Below are positions 16,447 to 24,962 of a DNA stretch of 64,000 bases, piece after piece (positions within the stretch are counted from its first letter, which is position 1; the number at the start of each line of letters is the position of its first letter). The notes under the pieces were generated by a model. The model was not told the DNA's origin, made no database searches, and was given only the letters and a program-made list of their open reading frames with translations. Source of the DNA: a virus. The DNA lies in the IMG/VR virus record IMGVR_UViG_3300002144_000477, positions 1 to 64,000 of that record; one strand, given 5' to 3'. A program made the position numbers and the translations under genes.

Positions 16447-16454
16447 TATTTACA
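16447..16454 (-). promoter_or_regulatory. Putative late promoter (TGTAAATA)
   Basis: TGTAAATA on the minus strand between the terminator of the solute-binding protein gene (16473-16503) and gp16 (start 16418). Placement directly after a terminator repeats elsewhere in the window. Confidence 0.45.
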
Positions 16455-16472
16455 TCAATAGTGTGCCGCCGT

Positions 16473-16503
16473 AAAAAAAGGCACCTTGCGGTGCCTTTTT
16501 TTT
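16473..16503 (-). terminator. Rho-independent terminator after solute-binding protein gene
   Basis: AAAAAAAGGCACC and GGTGCCTTTTTTT form a 13-bp stem with a 4-base loop, 14 bases beyond the stop of the TRAP-type gene read leftward, followed by a T run. Confidence 0.92.
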
Positions 16504-16516
16504 AAGTTTTAATCAA

Positions 16517-17470
16517 TTAAGCACGCTTAATTGCATCAACAACTGTTGGGTTAATGCCGTATGACTCAACTTGGGTATACAGATGTGCTGTTGCATCAGC
16601 AAAGCGAGCTTGCTCTTCTTTGCTTAGGCGTACAACTTCAATACCGTCTTGCTCGCAACGTGCCTGTGTTAGTGCAACGTCAGCGATACTGATTTCACGT
16701 TCGTGTCTTGCGGCAACTTTAGCAGCATCGGCAACAATTGCTTGCTCTTCTGCAGATAAAGATTCCCAAACTTTGCTACCAACTAGGATAGAAGTTAGGA
16801 ACAAACTGTGCTCAGTGTGGTTAACAACTTTAGATACTTTGTTCTGACCTAGTGCGTAAACACGTGGGTATGTGCTTTCACCGATTGTTACATCAGCGTT
16901 TGCAATACCTTCAGATAGCTCTTCAAGTTCCATTGGAACTACATCAGCGCCAAGTGCTTTGAATGTATCAATAGCAACTGGTGAGAATGATGTGCGAACT
17001 TTCATACCACGTAGATCTTCGATCTTGTTAACAGCTTCTTGTCCTGGGACAATACGGAAGCCGCCGCTGTATGTAAATGCTAGACCTTTAACGCCTTTAC
17101 CAGACTGCTCTAGGCCGTCTAGTAGACTTGCACCAACTTCGCCTTCGAATACGCGGCTAGCATGGTCGTGATCTTTAAACAAGAATGGTAGATCTAATGC
17201 ACGGAAGTCTGGGCAGATCTGACCTAGTGAAACTGTGTATGTCTGTGACATTTCAATTTTACCAGCGTCTAATAGATCAACTAGTTCGTGCTTAGTAACG
17301 ATTTTACCATCGTTGTATTTTGCAGAGTACTCAGCAAGAGTCATTACTTCGATTTCAAACTTACCAGCGGCTTTTTCAGCAATTTCTGCTTCAAAAACTT
17401 TAGCGGCACGAATGAAAAGCTCGATTGGCTCATGTGCTAGCACCCAACGGATTTTCTTTACTTGTGACAT
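16517..17470 (-). CDS. TRAP-type (DctP) solute-binding protein without signal peptide
   Basis: 317 aa, near the usual length of a mature DctP. The family pattern is clear: LDLPFLFKDHDHASRVFEGEVG, GVKGLAFTYSGGFRIV, and EDLRGMKVRTS with the ligand-binding Arg at 159, then SKVWESLSAEEQAIV. In bacteria this periplasmic protein delivers C4-dicarboxylates, keto acids or similar carboxylates to a DctQM membrane pump. Here the protein begins MSQVKKIRWVLAHEPIE with no signal peptide, and no DctQM genes occur nearby. It has the AGGAGATAA ribosome site used by gp23 and gp19, and its own terminator. It may be a cytoplasmic carboxylate binder or a virion component; both are inference. Confidence 0.88.
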   Translation of the reverse strand: MSQVKKIRWVLAHEPIELFIRAAKVFEAEIAEKAAGKFEIEVMTLAEYSAKYNDGKIVTKHELVDLLDAGKIEMSQTYTVSLGQICPDFRALDLPFLFKDHDHASRVFEGEVGASLLDGLEQSGKGVKGLAFTYSGGFRIVPGQEAVNKIEDLRGMKVRTSFSPVAIDTFKALGADVVPMELEELSEGIANADVTIGESTYPRVYALGQNKVSKVVNHTEHSLFLTSILVGSKVWESLSAEEQAIVADAAKVAARHEREISIADVALTQARCEQDGIEVVRLSKEEQARFADATAHLYTQVESYGINPTVVDAIKRA

Positions 17471-17495
17471 TTATTTTTATCTCCTAGTGATTTTT

Positions 17496-17507
17496 TTTTC
17501 CGGAAAA
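17496..17507. promoter_or_regulatory. 12-bp palindrome upstream of solute-binding protein gene
   Basis: TTTTCCGGAAAA is a perfect palindrome 26 bases before the ATG, within an A/T-rich flank that extends the partial symmetry. It might be an operator. No regulator is known. Confidence 0.3.
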
Positions 17508-17562
17508 GAAAGGTAGATAACCTCATCTGATTAACATAGTTGTCGAAACTACGTCTTCAGTA

Positions 17563-17997
17563 TTATTTACCTTTTCCTTGGTGAAATATCTGATCTTCGG
17601 TAATAATTCTGAAGTTTAAACCCTGTTGCTTGCACCAAGCACGAGCTGCTTCCCATTTTACCATATTCAATACTGCGTATGCTTTGTCTCGTGGACTTTT
17701 TGCCTCCTCGAGGTTAGTTTCTTTCCGAGGCTTAACTTCTATTACATCAGCATGATGGTGCCCACCTTTGTCAATATAATAAATCAAGAAATCCGGAACG
17801 TATATTGTGTTCTTCCCAGTAAACGGATTTCTATAGTTAATACGTACTGCTTCGCTAGCCCATTTAAGTATGTTGGGATTATTGTCGCAAAATGTCATAA
17901 ACACATGCTCCCAACTGCTACGGTAAGTTGGGCTATGCTTACCAACATACTTTTCGGAATTTTTTATCTGAAACTTGCCTTGGGCATACTTGCTCAT
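17563..17997 (-). CDS. 4: Head completion nuclease gp4
   Basis: 144 aa, as T4 gp4 (also called gp50), about 150 aa. Key features: YRSSWEHVFMTFCDNNPNIL (conserved YRSxWExxF), IYVPDFLIYY and DVIEVKPRKE, the PD-(D/E)xK catalytic core. It trims or seals the packaged head before tail joining. ATGA overlap with the upstream gene. Confidence 0.85.
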   Translation of the reverse strand: MSKYAQGKFQIKNSEKYVGKHSPTYRSSWEHVFMTFCDNNPNILKWASEAVRINYRNPFTGKNTIYVPDFLIYYIDKGGHHHADVIEVKPRKETNLEEAKSPRDKAYAVLNMVKWEAARAWCKQQGLNFRIITEDQIFHQGKGK

Positions 17998-18377
17998 GAA
18001 ATTATGTTTCTTTTTACATATTTATTTCGTACTTGGCGATTGTTTATACCTAATAAGCTAGTACCTACTCTATTTAAGTTTAAAAACATACAAAGGTACG
18101 AATTTAACTTACCAACTTCAAGTGTTGTAAAGTACTCTAGCACTTGAATAGGATCTTGTCGTTGATTTTGTGCAGTGTATATAATAGCACTAGCTAGAGC
18201 TTCAGCGGCAACTTTGTTATTTGTAAATTTTTCAAAATAAGATAAAATGACGTCGTGTTGCCCCGACGAAATATCAACAATACGATTAAAATAGTTTGTA
18301 AAATATGTTCTTATATCTTTATCCGCTTGACTAATACTAATCGAGGATATATTACTTGGTAGTGAATCGTACGACAT
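17994..18377 (-). CDS. T4-like virion structural protein, 127 aa
   Basis: Contains FTNNKVAAEALASAIIYTAQ, DPIQVLEYF and FLNLNRVGTSLLG followed by NKYVKRNI, a pattern I recall from a small structural protein near gp4 in cyanophages. Exact role unknown. Its start overlaps the stop of the gp54-like gene (TAATG) and its end overlaps gp4, so the three are coupled. Confidence 0.6.
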   Translation of the reverse strand: MSYDSLPSNISSISISQADKDIRTYFTNYFNRIVDISSGQHDVILSYFEKFTNNKVAAEALASAIIYTAQNQRQDPIQVLEYFTTLEVGKLNSYLCMFLNLNRVGTSLLGINNRQVRNKYVKRNIIS

Positions 18378-19723
18378 TAAGAAAAGTCCCCATCGTCTAG
18401 TTCGTTAACAGGAGGTAGCCCTAATCGTGCTCTAATAATTGGATCGTCGCCTGTATAAGGAGGAGCATTTGGATCCTGTAGTGCTCTAATTCCGCCTTCT
18501 ACTGCTTTGGATAGCCCCAGTGGATTACTCCACGATCCCAGACTAGTTGGTAACGACGGTGCAAAATTGCTTACTGACTTTAACAAATCAGATCCGAATG
18601 CAGAAGCGTTGCTTAAGAAATCACCGTTACTCGATACATTAGGGCTTAAGCCACCTATCATTCGTGCATTTTGAGCTAGCGCATTATCATCCATACCAGC
18701 AGTGGCTCCGCCTTGGGTCATACCAATGGCACTAGTTACTGTCTTAGACAATGCCGACAACGAAGGCACCTGCATACGATCCAATGGATTTTGCCCTGAC
18801 AGGATATCCTTACCAGCTTGCATTAACTCGGCACCAGCAATTGCGCTGAGATCAGCATTTTTAAAGTTTTGTAACCCTCTACCGCCTTTGAATAATGCAC
18901 TTGCAAAGTTACCTTCGGATAGGTCAGTGACAACACTACTTGCAGTATCTAGCAATCCACCCGGACCAGCAATACTATTAGTCCCGCCGCCTGCCGGGGT
19001 TAGAGGACTCGGCTGATTATCGTAGTGTAATGTAGCAAATCCCTTGACACTTTCTTCTGTTACATAACCTGTTGCATACTTAACTGTTTCGTATGCAATA
19101 GTCATTTCGTGTGTCATTAAATCACTTGCATCCGATCGATGCTCACCGTGCTTAAAACTAGTGATGATCGGGTTAATTAAAATATATTCGCTAAACTGCT
19201 TCTGATGTAAGCTGTATAATCGTATAGCATTAATAAATTGTAATTGCCCATTGGTTGACGGGTAGTCTCTTGGGGTATATCCAAACGTTTGCGCTTGCCT
19301 CGGTTGGTACTTATGGCCTGCACGGTAAACATTTTCGGTATAGTCACTATCGCGATAAAAATACGAATAGTAATCATACCAAAAATTTCTAACTACATCT
19401 GCAGAGTCATCATGAAACGTAATGCGTACTTCATCGTAATTTACTTTTGTTTGCGAAAAGCTAGGTCTGTTGTATGCGTTTGTTTTTTTAACATCAATCT
19501 TAAACGACGGTAATGTTGCGGCTTTCACTAACATACCTAACTCCATCTGCTGTGTACTTGGAGTCTTGGCTATTTCAGGAGCTAAATCAAATGCAACATG
19601 GTACAGAAAACCATACTTTGGACTCAGCTTGTAGGTATCCGCAACAAACAACTTACTTGCATGTTGATAATCCTTTACTGTGTCTCCAGTGGTTAACTGC
19701 TTTAAGAATTGATTAATATTCAT
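18377..19723 (-). CDS. gp54/gp19-like tail tube initiator or baseplate protein, 448 aa
   Basis: The N-terminal 250 residues look like a tail-tube fold (T4 gp19/gp54 group): VKAATLPSFKIDVKKTNAYNR, VRITFHDDSADVVRNFWYDYY, FRDSDYT, then EMTIAYETVKYATGYV. The rest is Gly/Ser/Ala rich and low in structure. T4 gp54 starts tube polymerisation on the baseplate, and this gene lies beside gp19. No Shine-Dalgarno is seen; instead CATAAATA ends 5 bases before the ATG, which predicts a leaderless late mRNA. Confidence 0.65.
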   Translation of the reverse strand: MNINQFLKQLTTGDTVKDYQHASKLFVADTYKLSPKYGFLYHVAFDLAPEIAKTPSTQQMELGMLVKAATLPSFKIDVKKTNAYNRPSFSQTKVNYDEVRITFHDDSADVVRNFWYDYYSYFYRDSDYTENVYRAGHKYQPRQAQTFGYTPRDYPSTNGQLQFINAIRLYSLHQKQFSEYILINPIITSFKHGEHRSDASDLMTHEMTIAYETVKYATGYVTEESVKGFATLHYDNQPSPLTPAGGGTNSIAGPGGLLDTASSVVTDLSEGNFASALFKGGRGLQNFKNADLSAIAGAELMQAGKDILSGQNPLDRMQVPSLSALSKTVTSAIGMTQGGATAGMDDNALAQNARMIGGLSPNVSSNGDFLSNASAFGSDLLKSVSNFAPSLPTSLGSWSNPLGLSKAVEGGIRALQDPNAPPYTGDDPIIRARLGLPPVNELDDGDFS

Positions 19724-19728
19724 AACAT

Positions 19729-19736
19729 TATTTATG
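19729..19736 (-). promoter_or_regulatory. Late promoter abutting the start codon (CATAAATA)
   Basis: CATAAATA on the minus strand, then ATGTT, then the ATG of the gp54-like gene. T4 late transcription starts about 6 bases after this element, which here is the A of the ATG. A terminator hairpin lies 9 bases upstream. Confidence 0.6.
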
Positions 19737-19745
19737 CCAAAAAGA

Positions 19746-19769
19746 AACCCGGGTTTTTATACCCGGGTT
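19746..19769 (-). terminator. Terminator after tail tube gene gp19
   Basis: AACCCGGGT and ACCCGGGTT form a 9-bp stem with a 6-base loop. Read leftward it is followed by TCTTTTT, and it lies about 60 bases after the gp19 stop. Confidence 0.85.
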
Positions 19770-19831
19770 CAAATTTACATGCACAGTAGCAATAGATGCT
19801 AAACTAATATTATTATAAAGCGTCGTCTGGA

Positions 19832-20449
19832 TTATCCAGTGATAGCGCCTGCTACTGTACGTCCTACTAGAGTGCCAACGCCAACACCAACCGGAGATTG
19901 GATAGCATTATCGAATCGAATAGTTAGTTGGATAGTTAAAGGTTCGTTATTATCATATGACATTTCGCCATAATTTACGTTAGACAACATGCAACCATAC
20001 ATTTCCCATGTTTCTAAAATATTAGGTGCTTGGGCACCGTTGCCACCGTCTAATACTTCATAACGAAGCAAGAACTTATAGTCAATGCCACTTGCTGCAC
20101 TAGCTTGTTCCATAAAGTCAAATTGCTTCTGGATCTGTTCACCTACTAGGCGTGCAACTGCACCGCTTGCATCGTCACGCAATGTAACGTTAACTTCTTG
20201 CCACTCCGGTTTACCTTGTAAGTAAACTTTACTGTTGTACGTATCAATTGTAATCGGGTTAAAGCTAACTTGCGGACGACTAATACTTACTACTTGTTTG
20301 GTTAATTCTGATTTCGGCTGACCAACGCCAAAGTTATCGAAACTTGCACGGAATCGATAGCTTAGTTTTGGCATTAACAAACCTTGCGACGATGCACTTT
20401 GGTCTGTAGCCAATGGAACTGTAAATTTTGTTAAACTTGCAACTGACAT
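19832..20449 (-). CDS. 19: Tail tube protein gp19
   Basis: 205 aa (T4: 163). The tube fold is seen in LPKLSYRFRASFDNFG, VSISRPQVSFNPITIDTYN, VNVTLRDDASGAVARLV and LLRYEVLDG, then SNVNYGEMSYDNNEPLTIQLTIRFDNA at the end of the fold. It polymerises into the inner tail tube inside the gp18 sheath. Strong ribosome site AGGAGATAA with a GATAAATA late promoter just upstream; bounded by a terminator, so transcribed alone at high level. Confidence 0.92.
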   Translation of the reverse strand: MSVASLTKFTVPLATDQSASSQGLLMPKLSYRFRASFDNFGVGQPKSELTKQVVSISRPQVSFNPITIDTYNSKVYLQGKPEWQEVNVTLRDDASGAVARLVGEQIQKQFDFMEQASAASGIDYKFLLRYEVLDGGNGAQAPNILETWEMYGCMLSNVNYGEMSYDNNEPLTIQLTIRFDNAIQSPVGVGVGTLVGRTVAGAITG

Positions 20450-20470
20450 GTTTTTATCTCCTGTTACAGA

Positions 20471-20478
20471 TATTTATC
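20471..20478 (-). promoter_or_regulatory. Late promoter of gp19 (GATAAATA)
   Basis: GATAAATA on the minus strand, 21 bases before the gp19 ATG, inside a near-palindrome CAGATA-TT-TATCTG (20468-20481). Confidence 0.65.
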
Positions 20479-20536
20479 TGTATTACTGTAGTTAATGAAA
20501 GCCTTTCAACTTTCATTAACTGTACAGTTAATTACT

Positions 20537-23500
20537 TTATACACCTGCGGCAATATCGCCTGGGTTCTTTAAGCGGATTGGAATATAGATAAACTCAACC
20601 GCCTTCATCGGCTCAATAGCTACATCAACGTACAACTCATTACGTGCAATACGTGTCGGTGTATTATTAGAATCGTCACATACAACTAGGTAATCGTAAA
20701 TACCACGTTTAGCAACTAAATCGTTTAATGCACCTTCAATGATGTTCTTAATTTGATCGCGTGTGATTTTATCATTCGGTTCAAACAAGAATGCATTGCC
20801 TGCGTTAGCAAGGATTGTACGAATGTAGTTTACTAGTCGCGCTACGTTTACACGATCCAATGAACTTGCTACTGGGTTGCGTGTCTTTTGACCCCAACAT
20901 ACTAAACCAACGCCTGGTAGGATAGTAAATGGGTTAACACGGTTTTCGTATAATGCATCACGTAATCCATTGTTAATGCCGTTGCGTACAAAGCCGCCTG
21001 TTTTGCTGTTAACATAACCAATATCAGCGGCGTTATCAATCAATCCGCGACGTACGCCAGCTGGTGCGAACCACTGATAGCTTACGTTGTCGTTGCGTAC
21101 AAATGTACGTAGCGCCATATGACTTGGAGGAACGACTACTGTGTTTCCGCTCAAATCATTTGTCCTGCCACTTGGGTAATAAACTGCTAAGTACGGATCA
21201 GCAGTGCTTAAGCCTGTACCATCTGTATTATTTGCCCAATTTGCAATAGACACGCTGTTAGCAGGGAGTGTCATTGGTGTATCACCGATAACAAACGCAG
21301 TATTCCTACGATCGTTGTTTAGTGCGACCATATTAGGGATAACCTCAGGGAAGCCTGGTGCAGTAATTAAGTTAAACGCAAACTGTTCTTCGCGAATCTG
21401 GGTATTTGCATCAACCGCTGCTTTCATAGCCTTAACAACCATGTTGCGCTGAGCCAGCGATCCCATAAATGGTGCGCCGCTATCCTTTAAGCCACTGACA
21501 CTAATCCATGCATCAGTTACACTTGGCATATCCTCGCCTGGGAAACTATCTTCGTTGAAGTAGCTGCTAACGAATTTCTTAACATTGTAACCACTACGAC
21601 GAGTGTTCCACAACAGTGTCCCACGTGGGTATAGCTTGTAGTTAGGTGCATCTAAGTCTAAGTAGTTGCTTGTTGTTAAGTCTTTGATACTTGGTAAATT
21701 ACCAGCAACAACATCGGTTGTGCCGTCAGTGTCCCATCGTGCATCAGCAAATACGATACCGTTTTGGCTAAAACGGTCAGTTGCATCAATTGCAACCCAC
21801 TGTTTAGCATCATTGTAACGATATACCTTAGGGAAGTTCTCTAAATCGCTAGTGTCCAGCCACAAATCACCTGCAACTAGTGCGGTGTTATCACTTTGTG
21901 ATGTTGGCTTAGTTGCTGTTACAATAACGCCGCCTGGATCAGTATTTGTTAAGTTGTAGCCGCGAGCATCGTTTGCAAGATTGCGGTAGCCTTTCCAGCC
22001 GTTATCATTAACCATGATGTCAACTGTTGTTGCATCGCCGTAGTACCAATATGTGTTGTCAGCTGGAGCTTTGTACGGTGTTGTAAACCCTACTTCGTAC
22101 TCTAACCACGACCATGGAGATAAGCTAATGTTACCTTTGCCATCGTCCATGTGTGTAGCAGGAGTAAATCCGGCACCATAAACCATTGTACCAGTTGTGT
22201 CACGCAGTACAATAATACCACCTGTTTCGTGTGTTAGCGTAATAGTATTGCCTTTGGCTGACGCACTAACTTCAGGAATACCAACTGCTGAGAAACGAGT
22301 TACCCAGTCTGCAGCAGTAGTTACAGTTTCGTTAAAGGTTAGTTGGTATCCAAACAACGTATCAAATCCGCTACGTGAGACGTTTACAGTGAATACGCCA
22401 CCACCTGCTAATCCAGTAACTGTGCCTGATTGAATCGTTTTGCCCTGGACGTTACGGACTGCTAGTCGTATAGATGACTGATATCCAGTGGATGTTACAT
22501 CGGTATCGTCAGCTGACGCAATTCCAACAACAGTGCCGTACGGAATGCTAAAGCCGTTTGCAAACGGATCAAGTGCGTAACTTGCTTTTACCATATCTGC
22601 AGCAACAACGACTGCCTGGGCCACCCAAGTGTTAGCGTCGCTGTTATATTTCTTAACTGCTAAGTTTACACCTGCCCCAATTGAGGTAGTCTTGACATAT
22701 ACAGATCCAGTTGGACGAGGCACACTGTCAGATGCTCTCCATGCCGGAATATCAATATACGATGCATACGAAACTGTTGGACTGTTATAATCACCAGCAA
22801 CAATGCCTAACTCTCCGAGCAAGTCGCCACTTAAGTTTACAATCGAAATTACACCATCAGCTGTGAATCCATCGCTTGTGGCGGTTGAATCTGCAAATAG
22901 TTGCAATGTACCAGATGCTGTTACTTTTGCAACAACTCCGGTTAATCCCGCAGCGAGTGTAATGTCTTGTGCTAGGTCAGTAACTGACGTTCCAGATACC
23001 GTCTGCACAGTAACACCGTTTAACGAAATAGACGAGCCAAGTGTTAACACTGGGTTTAACTCTGTAGATTCAACGGTTGGGTGATGTAGCTGCCATGAAT
23101 CGTCGCCAACTGGATTCCAATATCCAGTTGGCCCTTTGTGGAATAATTGGTTAGCAGCTAAGCCGTAGTCGGCGTTGACTGTAACAATTGCAAAGTCGCC
23201 GTTTTCGCCAATATAGCCATTTGGATAGTTGCCTGCTCCGGATACATCTGCTAGGTCTGTTACAAGAATTGGTGTACGCTTAATAAATTGCCCGGTTGCG
23301 GCTTGCCATTCATACACGCCCCAATCAGTTGTGTTTAAATCTAACCAATGGGTTCCGTTGTCTGCTTTACCAACTGGTCGAATGCTTGTTGCTTCTAACT
23401 CAGCTAAGTTAACATCGGCACGGATTGAGTATAAACGATTAGTTAAACCTAATGTGCTATACGCCGCTAATAAGCCGTATTCATTCAATGCTGTTCCATG

Positions 23501-23746
23501 GATCGGAGTTCCACTTGCAGACTGCTTAAAGATCGGTGCGCCTAACTGTGTTACTAGCTCACGTTGGCTAGTAAATACCTGCAATGCAGCCGCATTCTCT
23601 TTTGTTGTGCCAGCGGCGGTAGCACCGTTCGCTGTTTTATCTTGTTCTGTTGCTAGGAATACTAGAGGTACTGTTCCAACTGCGCCAGGTATATAGGCGC
23701 TTTCGTCTGTTACAGATAACTCTAAACCTGGTGAGATCAATGCCAT
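20537..23746 (-). CDS. 18: Contractile tail sheath protein gp18, unusually long
   Basis: 1069 aa versus 659 in T4. The N-terminus ISPGLELSVTDESAYIPGAVGTVPLVF and the C-terminus YVDVAIEPMKAVEFIYIPIRL are classic sheath ends. The conserved assembly part lies near RNMVVKAMKAAVD to RVNVARLVNYIRTIL. The extra length is in the middle (about residues 200-700), where beta-rich Thr/Val/Gly segments with FADARWDTDG and WYYGDATTVDIMVNDNGW suggest inserted Ig-like or carbohydrate-binding domains on the outer face. The sheath contracts to drive the tube through the envelope. A Shine-Dalgarno AAGGAAG is present. Confidence 0.93.
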   Translation of the reverse strand: MALISPGLELSVTDESAYIPGAVGTVPLVFLATEQDKTANGATAAGTTKENAAALQVFTSQRELVTQLGAPIFKQSASGTPIHGTALNEYGLLAAYSTLGLTNRLYSIRADVNLAELEATSIRPVGKADNGTHWLDLNTTDWGVYEWQAATGQFIKRTPILVTDLADVSGAGNYPNGYIGENGDFAIVTVNADYGLAANQLFHKGPTGYWNPVGDDSWQLHHPTVESTELNPVLTLGSSISLNGVTVQTVSGTSVTDLAQDITLAAGLTGVVAKVTASGTLQLFADSTATSDGFTADGVISIVNLSGDLLGELGIVAGDYNSPTVSYASYIDIPAWRASDSVPRPTGSVYVKTTSIGAGVNLAVKKYNSDANTWVAQAVVVAADMVKASYALDPFANGFSIPYGTVVGIASADDTDVTSTGYQSSIRLAVRNVQGKTIQSGTVTGLAGGGVFTVNVSRSGFDTLFGYQLTFNETVTTAADWVTRFSAVGIPEVSASAKGNTITLTHETGGIIVLRDTTGTMVYGAGFTPATHMDDGKGNISLSPWSWLEYEVGFTTPYKAPADNTYWYYGDATTVDIMVNDNGWKGYRNLANDARGYNLTNTDPGGVIVTATKPTSQSDNTALVAGDLWLDTSDLENFPKVYRYNDAKQWVAIDATDRFSQNGIVFADARWDTDGTTDVVAGNLPSIKDLTTSNYLDLDAPNYKLYPRGTLLWNTRRSGYNVKKFVSSYFNEDSFPGEDMPSVTDAWISVSGLKDSGAPFMGSLAQRNMVVKAMKAAVDANTQIREEQFAFNLITAPGFPEVIPNMVALNNDRRNTAFVIGDTPMTLPANSVSIANWANNTDGTGLSTADPYLAVYYPSGRTNDLSGNTVVVPPSHMALRTFVRNDNVSYQWFAPAGVRRGLIDNAADIGYVNSKTGGFVRNGINNGLRDALYENRVNPFTILPGVGLVCWGQKTRNPVASSLDRVNVARLVNYIRTILANAGNAFLFEPNDKITRDQIKNIIEGALNDLVAKRGIYDYLVVCDDSNNTPTRIARNELYVDVAIEPMKAVEFIYIPIRLKNPGDIAAGV

Positions 23747-23818
23747 CTTTTTTCTTCCTTATCATAAGTAATATCTTTGAATGCAACGCAGAATGCCAAC
23801 ACCCAATTCACTTAAATG

Positions 23819-23826
23819 TATTTATT
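23819..23826 (-). promoter_or_regulatory. Putative late promoter of gp18 (AATAAATA)
   Basis: AATAAATA on the minus strand, about 70 bases before gp18, placed just after a terminator-like hairpin (23837-23856). Confidence 0.5.
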
Positions 23827-23836
23827 TGGGGCAGGC

Positions 23837-23856
23837 AAAAAACCGTCAGTTACGGT
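23837..23856 (-). terminator. Terminator-like hairpin upstream of gp18
   Basis: Read leftward, ACCGT-AACTG-ACGGT is followed by T6. Stem only 5 bp but GC-rich. It would end leftward transcripts from the dNMP kinase side. A neighbouring CCTTAATTAAGG palindrome and outer GGGGCA/TGCCCC pairing could build a larger fold. Confidence 0.55.
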
Positions 23857-23887
23857 GCCCTTAATTAAGGTTTGCCCCGTAAGACGT

Positions 23888-23895
23888 GGTAAATA
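23888..23895 (+). promoter_or_regulatory. Late promoter abutting the start codon (GGTAAATA)
   Basis: GGTAAATA, then GTAGT, then the ATG of the zinc-motif gene at 23901. Same 5-base spacing as at 19729 and 46033. No Shine-Dalgarno is visible. Confidence 0.45.
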
Positions 23896-23900
23896 GTAGT

Positions 23901-24251
23901 ATGAATTACCGACCTCTTTGCCCTATTTGCGACGATAGACCCGTAGCAGTAAATTGCCGTAAGGGCGATCGGGTATATTATCGTAAGCTATGCGACCCTT
24001 GTAGCCGGAAGGGAAAAAAGCTAAAGCCTGCGGCACCGCAATGGTACCGATTCGGGTATCGTAAAAAACCGCATTGTGATAAGTGCGGCTTTAAGGCTAG
24101 ATACAACAAACAACTAACGGTGTTTCATGTCGACGGGAATCTGTCCAATGTAGACGAATTCAATCTCCGTACAATCTGTGCAAACTGTAAAATAGAGTTA
24201 CACGAGTCTAAAACTCAATGGAAATCAAGCACTAACATTAGCAATTTCTAA
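23901..24251 (+). CDS. Zinc-motif HNH-like protein, 116 aa
   Basis: Start ATG 23901 (MNYRPLCPICDDRPVAVN); a GTG 15 bases earlier is less likely. Four zinc-knuckle pairs: CPIC, CDPC, CDKC and CANC. The end, TVFHVDGNLSNVDEFNLRTICANC, has the HxDGN...NL..xCxxC layout of HNH-type nucleases, and the family is one I recall from T4-like cyanophages without a proven role. It runs against its neighbours and overlaps the dNMP kinase 3' end by 27 bases. Confidence 0.65.
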   Translation: MNYRPLCPICDDRPVAVNCRKGDRVYYRKLCDPCSRKGKKLKPAAPQWYRFGYRKKPHCDKCGFKARYNKQLTVFHVDGNLSNVDEFNLRTICANCKIELHESKTQWKSSTNISNF

Positions 24252-24899
24252 TTGGGTAAGTTTTAAATTAATAAGTTGATGTAACTCATTTAACGTTCCG
24301 TTATTGTTAATAGTGATATCAAATTCGCTGGTGTGCCTTGCCCAACTCCACTCGCTAGCATGTACCTCAGGATAAGCAACTTCCATATGATCACCTGAGT
24401 CAAAAACAATACGCTCCCCATCTTTACCGGCTGCATTAGTTTTAACTGCATTAGCCCACCATGTTGGCATTTCGCCTCTGCGTACAAATATTATCTTTCC
24501 GCTGATATCACGGATTGCATTAATTTCATTCGGAAACCGCACATCCGGCACTACAAAGTTTGTAGTAGGATTTGCTAGGACTCGTTGTTTTAGCAAACTT
24601 ACCCATATCCCATCGTAAAATCCATTACGCATACAGTCGGTGCCGAATAGTTGTAGCACTAGACGTGGTGTAATTTCTTTGCTAGTTTCTGCGGTCCAAA
24701 AGGTGTCGGGCTCTTCCCTCCACAATCGTGACTCTGGCGTATCGCCTTCAAGTAACGTTCTATCCCAGTCGAATAGTGTTGCTACTGCATCTTTAAGTTT
24801 ATCCGCAAAGCTAATTTTTTGATAAGCATGCTCACTAACCAAATAGTCAGCCACTGTGCCTTTACCGCTACCAATTAATCCGCAAATTCCGATAATCAT
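24225..24899 (-). CDS. 1: Deoxynucleoside monophosphate kinase gp1
   Basis: 224 aa (T4 gp1: 241). P-loop GLIGSGKGT at 7-15; KISFADKLKDAVATLF, then LVLQLFGTDCMRNGFYDGIWV and VVPDVRFPNEINAI are typical of T4 gp1, which phosphorylates dGMP, dTMP and hydroxymethyl-dCMP. GGAG lies before the ATG, with a sigma70-like promoter right upstream, fitting early nucleotide metabolism embedded in a late region. Confidence 0.9.
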   Translation of the reverse strand: MIIGICGLIGSGKGTVADYLVSEHAYQKISFADKLKDAVATLFDWDRTLLEGDTPESRLWREEPDTFWTAETSKEITPRLVLQLFGTDCMRNGFYDGIWVSLLKQRVLANPTTNFVVPDVRFPNEINAIRDISGKIIFVRRGEMPTWWANAVKTNAAGKDGERIVFDSGDHMEVAYPEVHASEWSWARHTSEFDITINNNGTLNELHQLINLKLTQLEIANVSA

Positions 24900-24925
24900 A
24901 AAAAAACTCCATGTGTAATACAGTT

Positions 24926-24954
24926 AGTATACAACATAGAGTTTGTATTGTCAA
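24926..24954 (-). promoter_or_regulatory. Sigma70-like promoter of dNMP kinase gene
   Basis: Minus strand TTGACA (forward 24949-24954), 17 bases, TATACT (forward 24926-24931). Start expected near 24919, 20 bases before the ATG. Confidence 0.8.
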
Positions 24955-24962
24955 GCAGTACG

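Noticed and set aside
17564-17571. GGTAAATA as late promoter of the solute-binding protein gene
   Set aside because: It coincides with the last codons and stop of gp4 (AAA GGT AAA TAA) and is 94 bases from the ATG; possible but not separable from coding.
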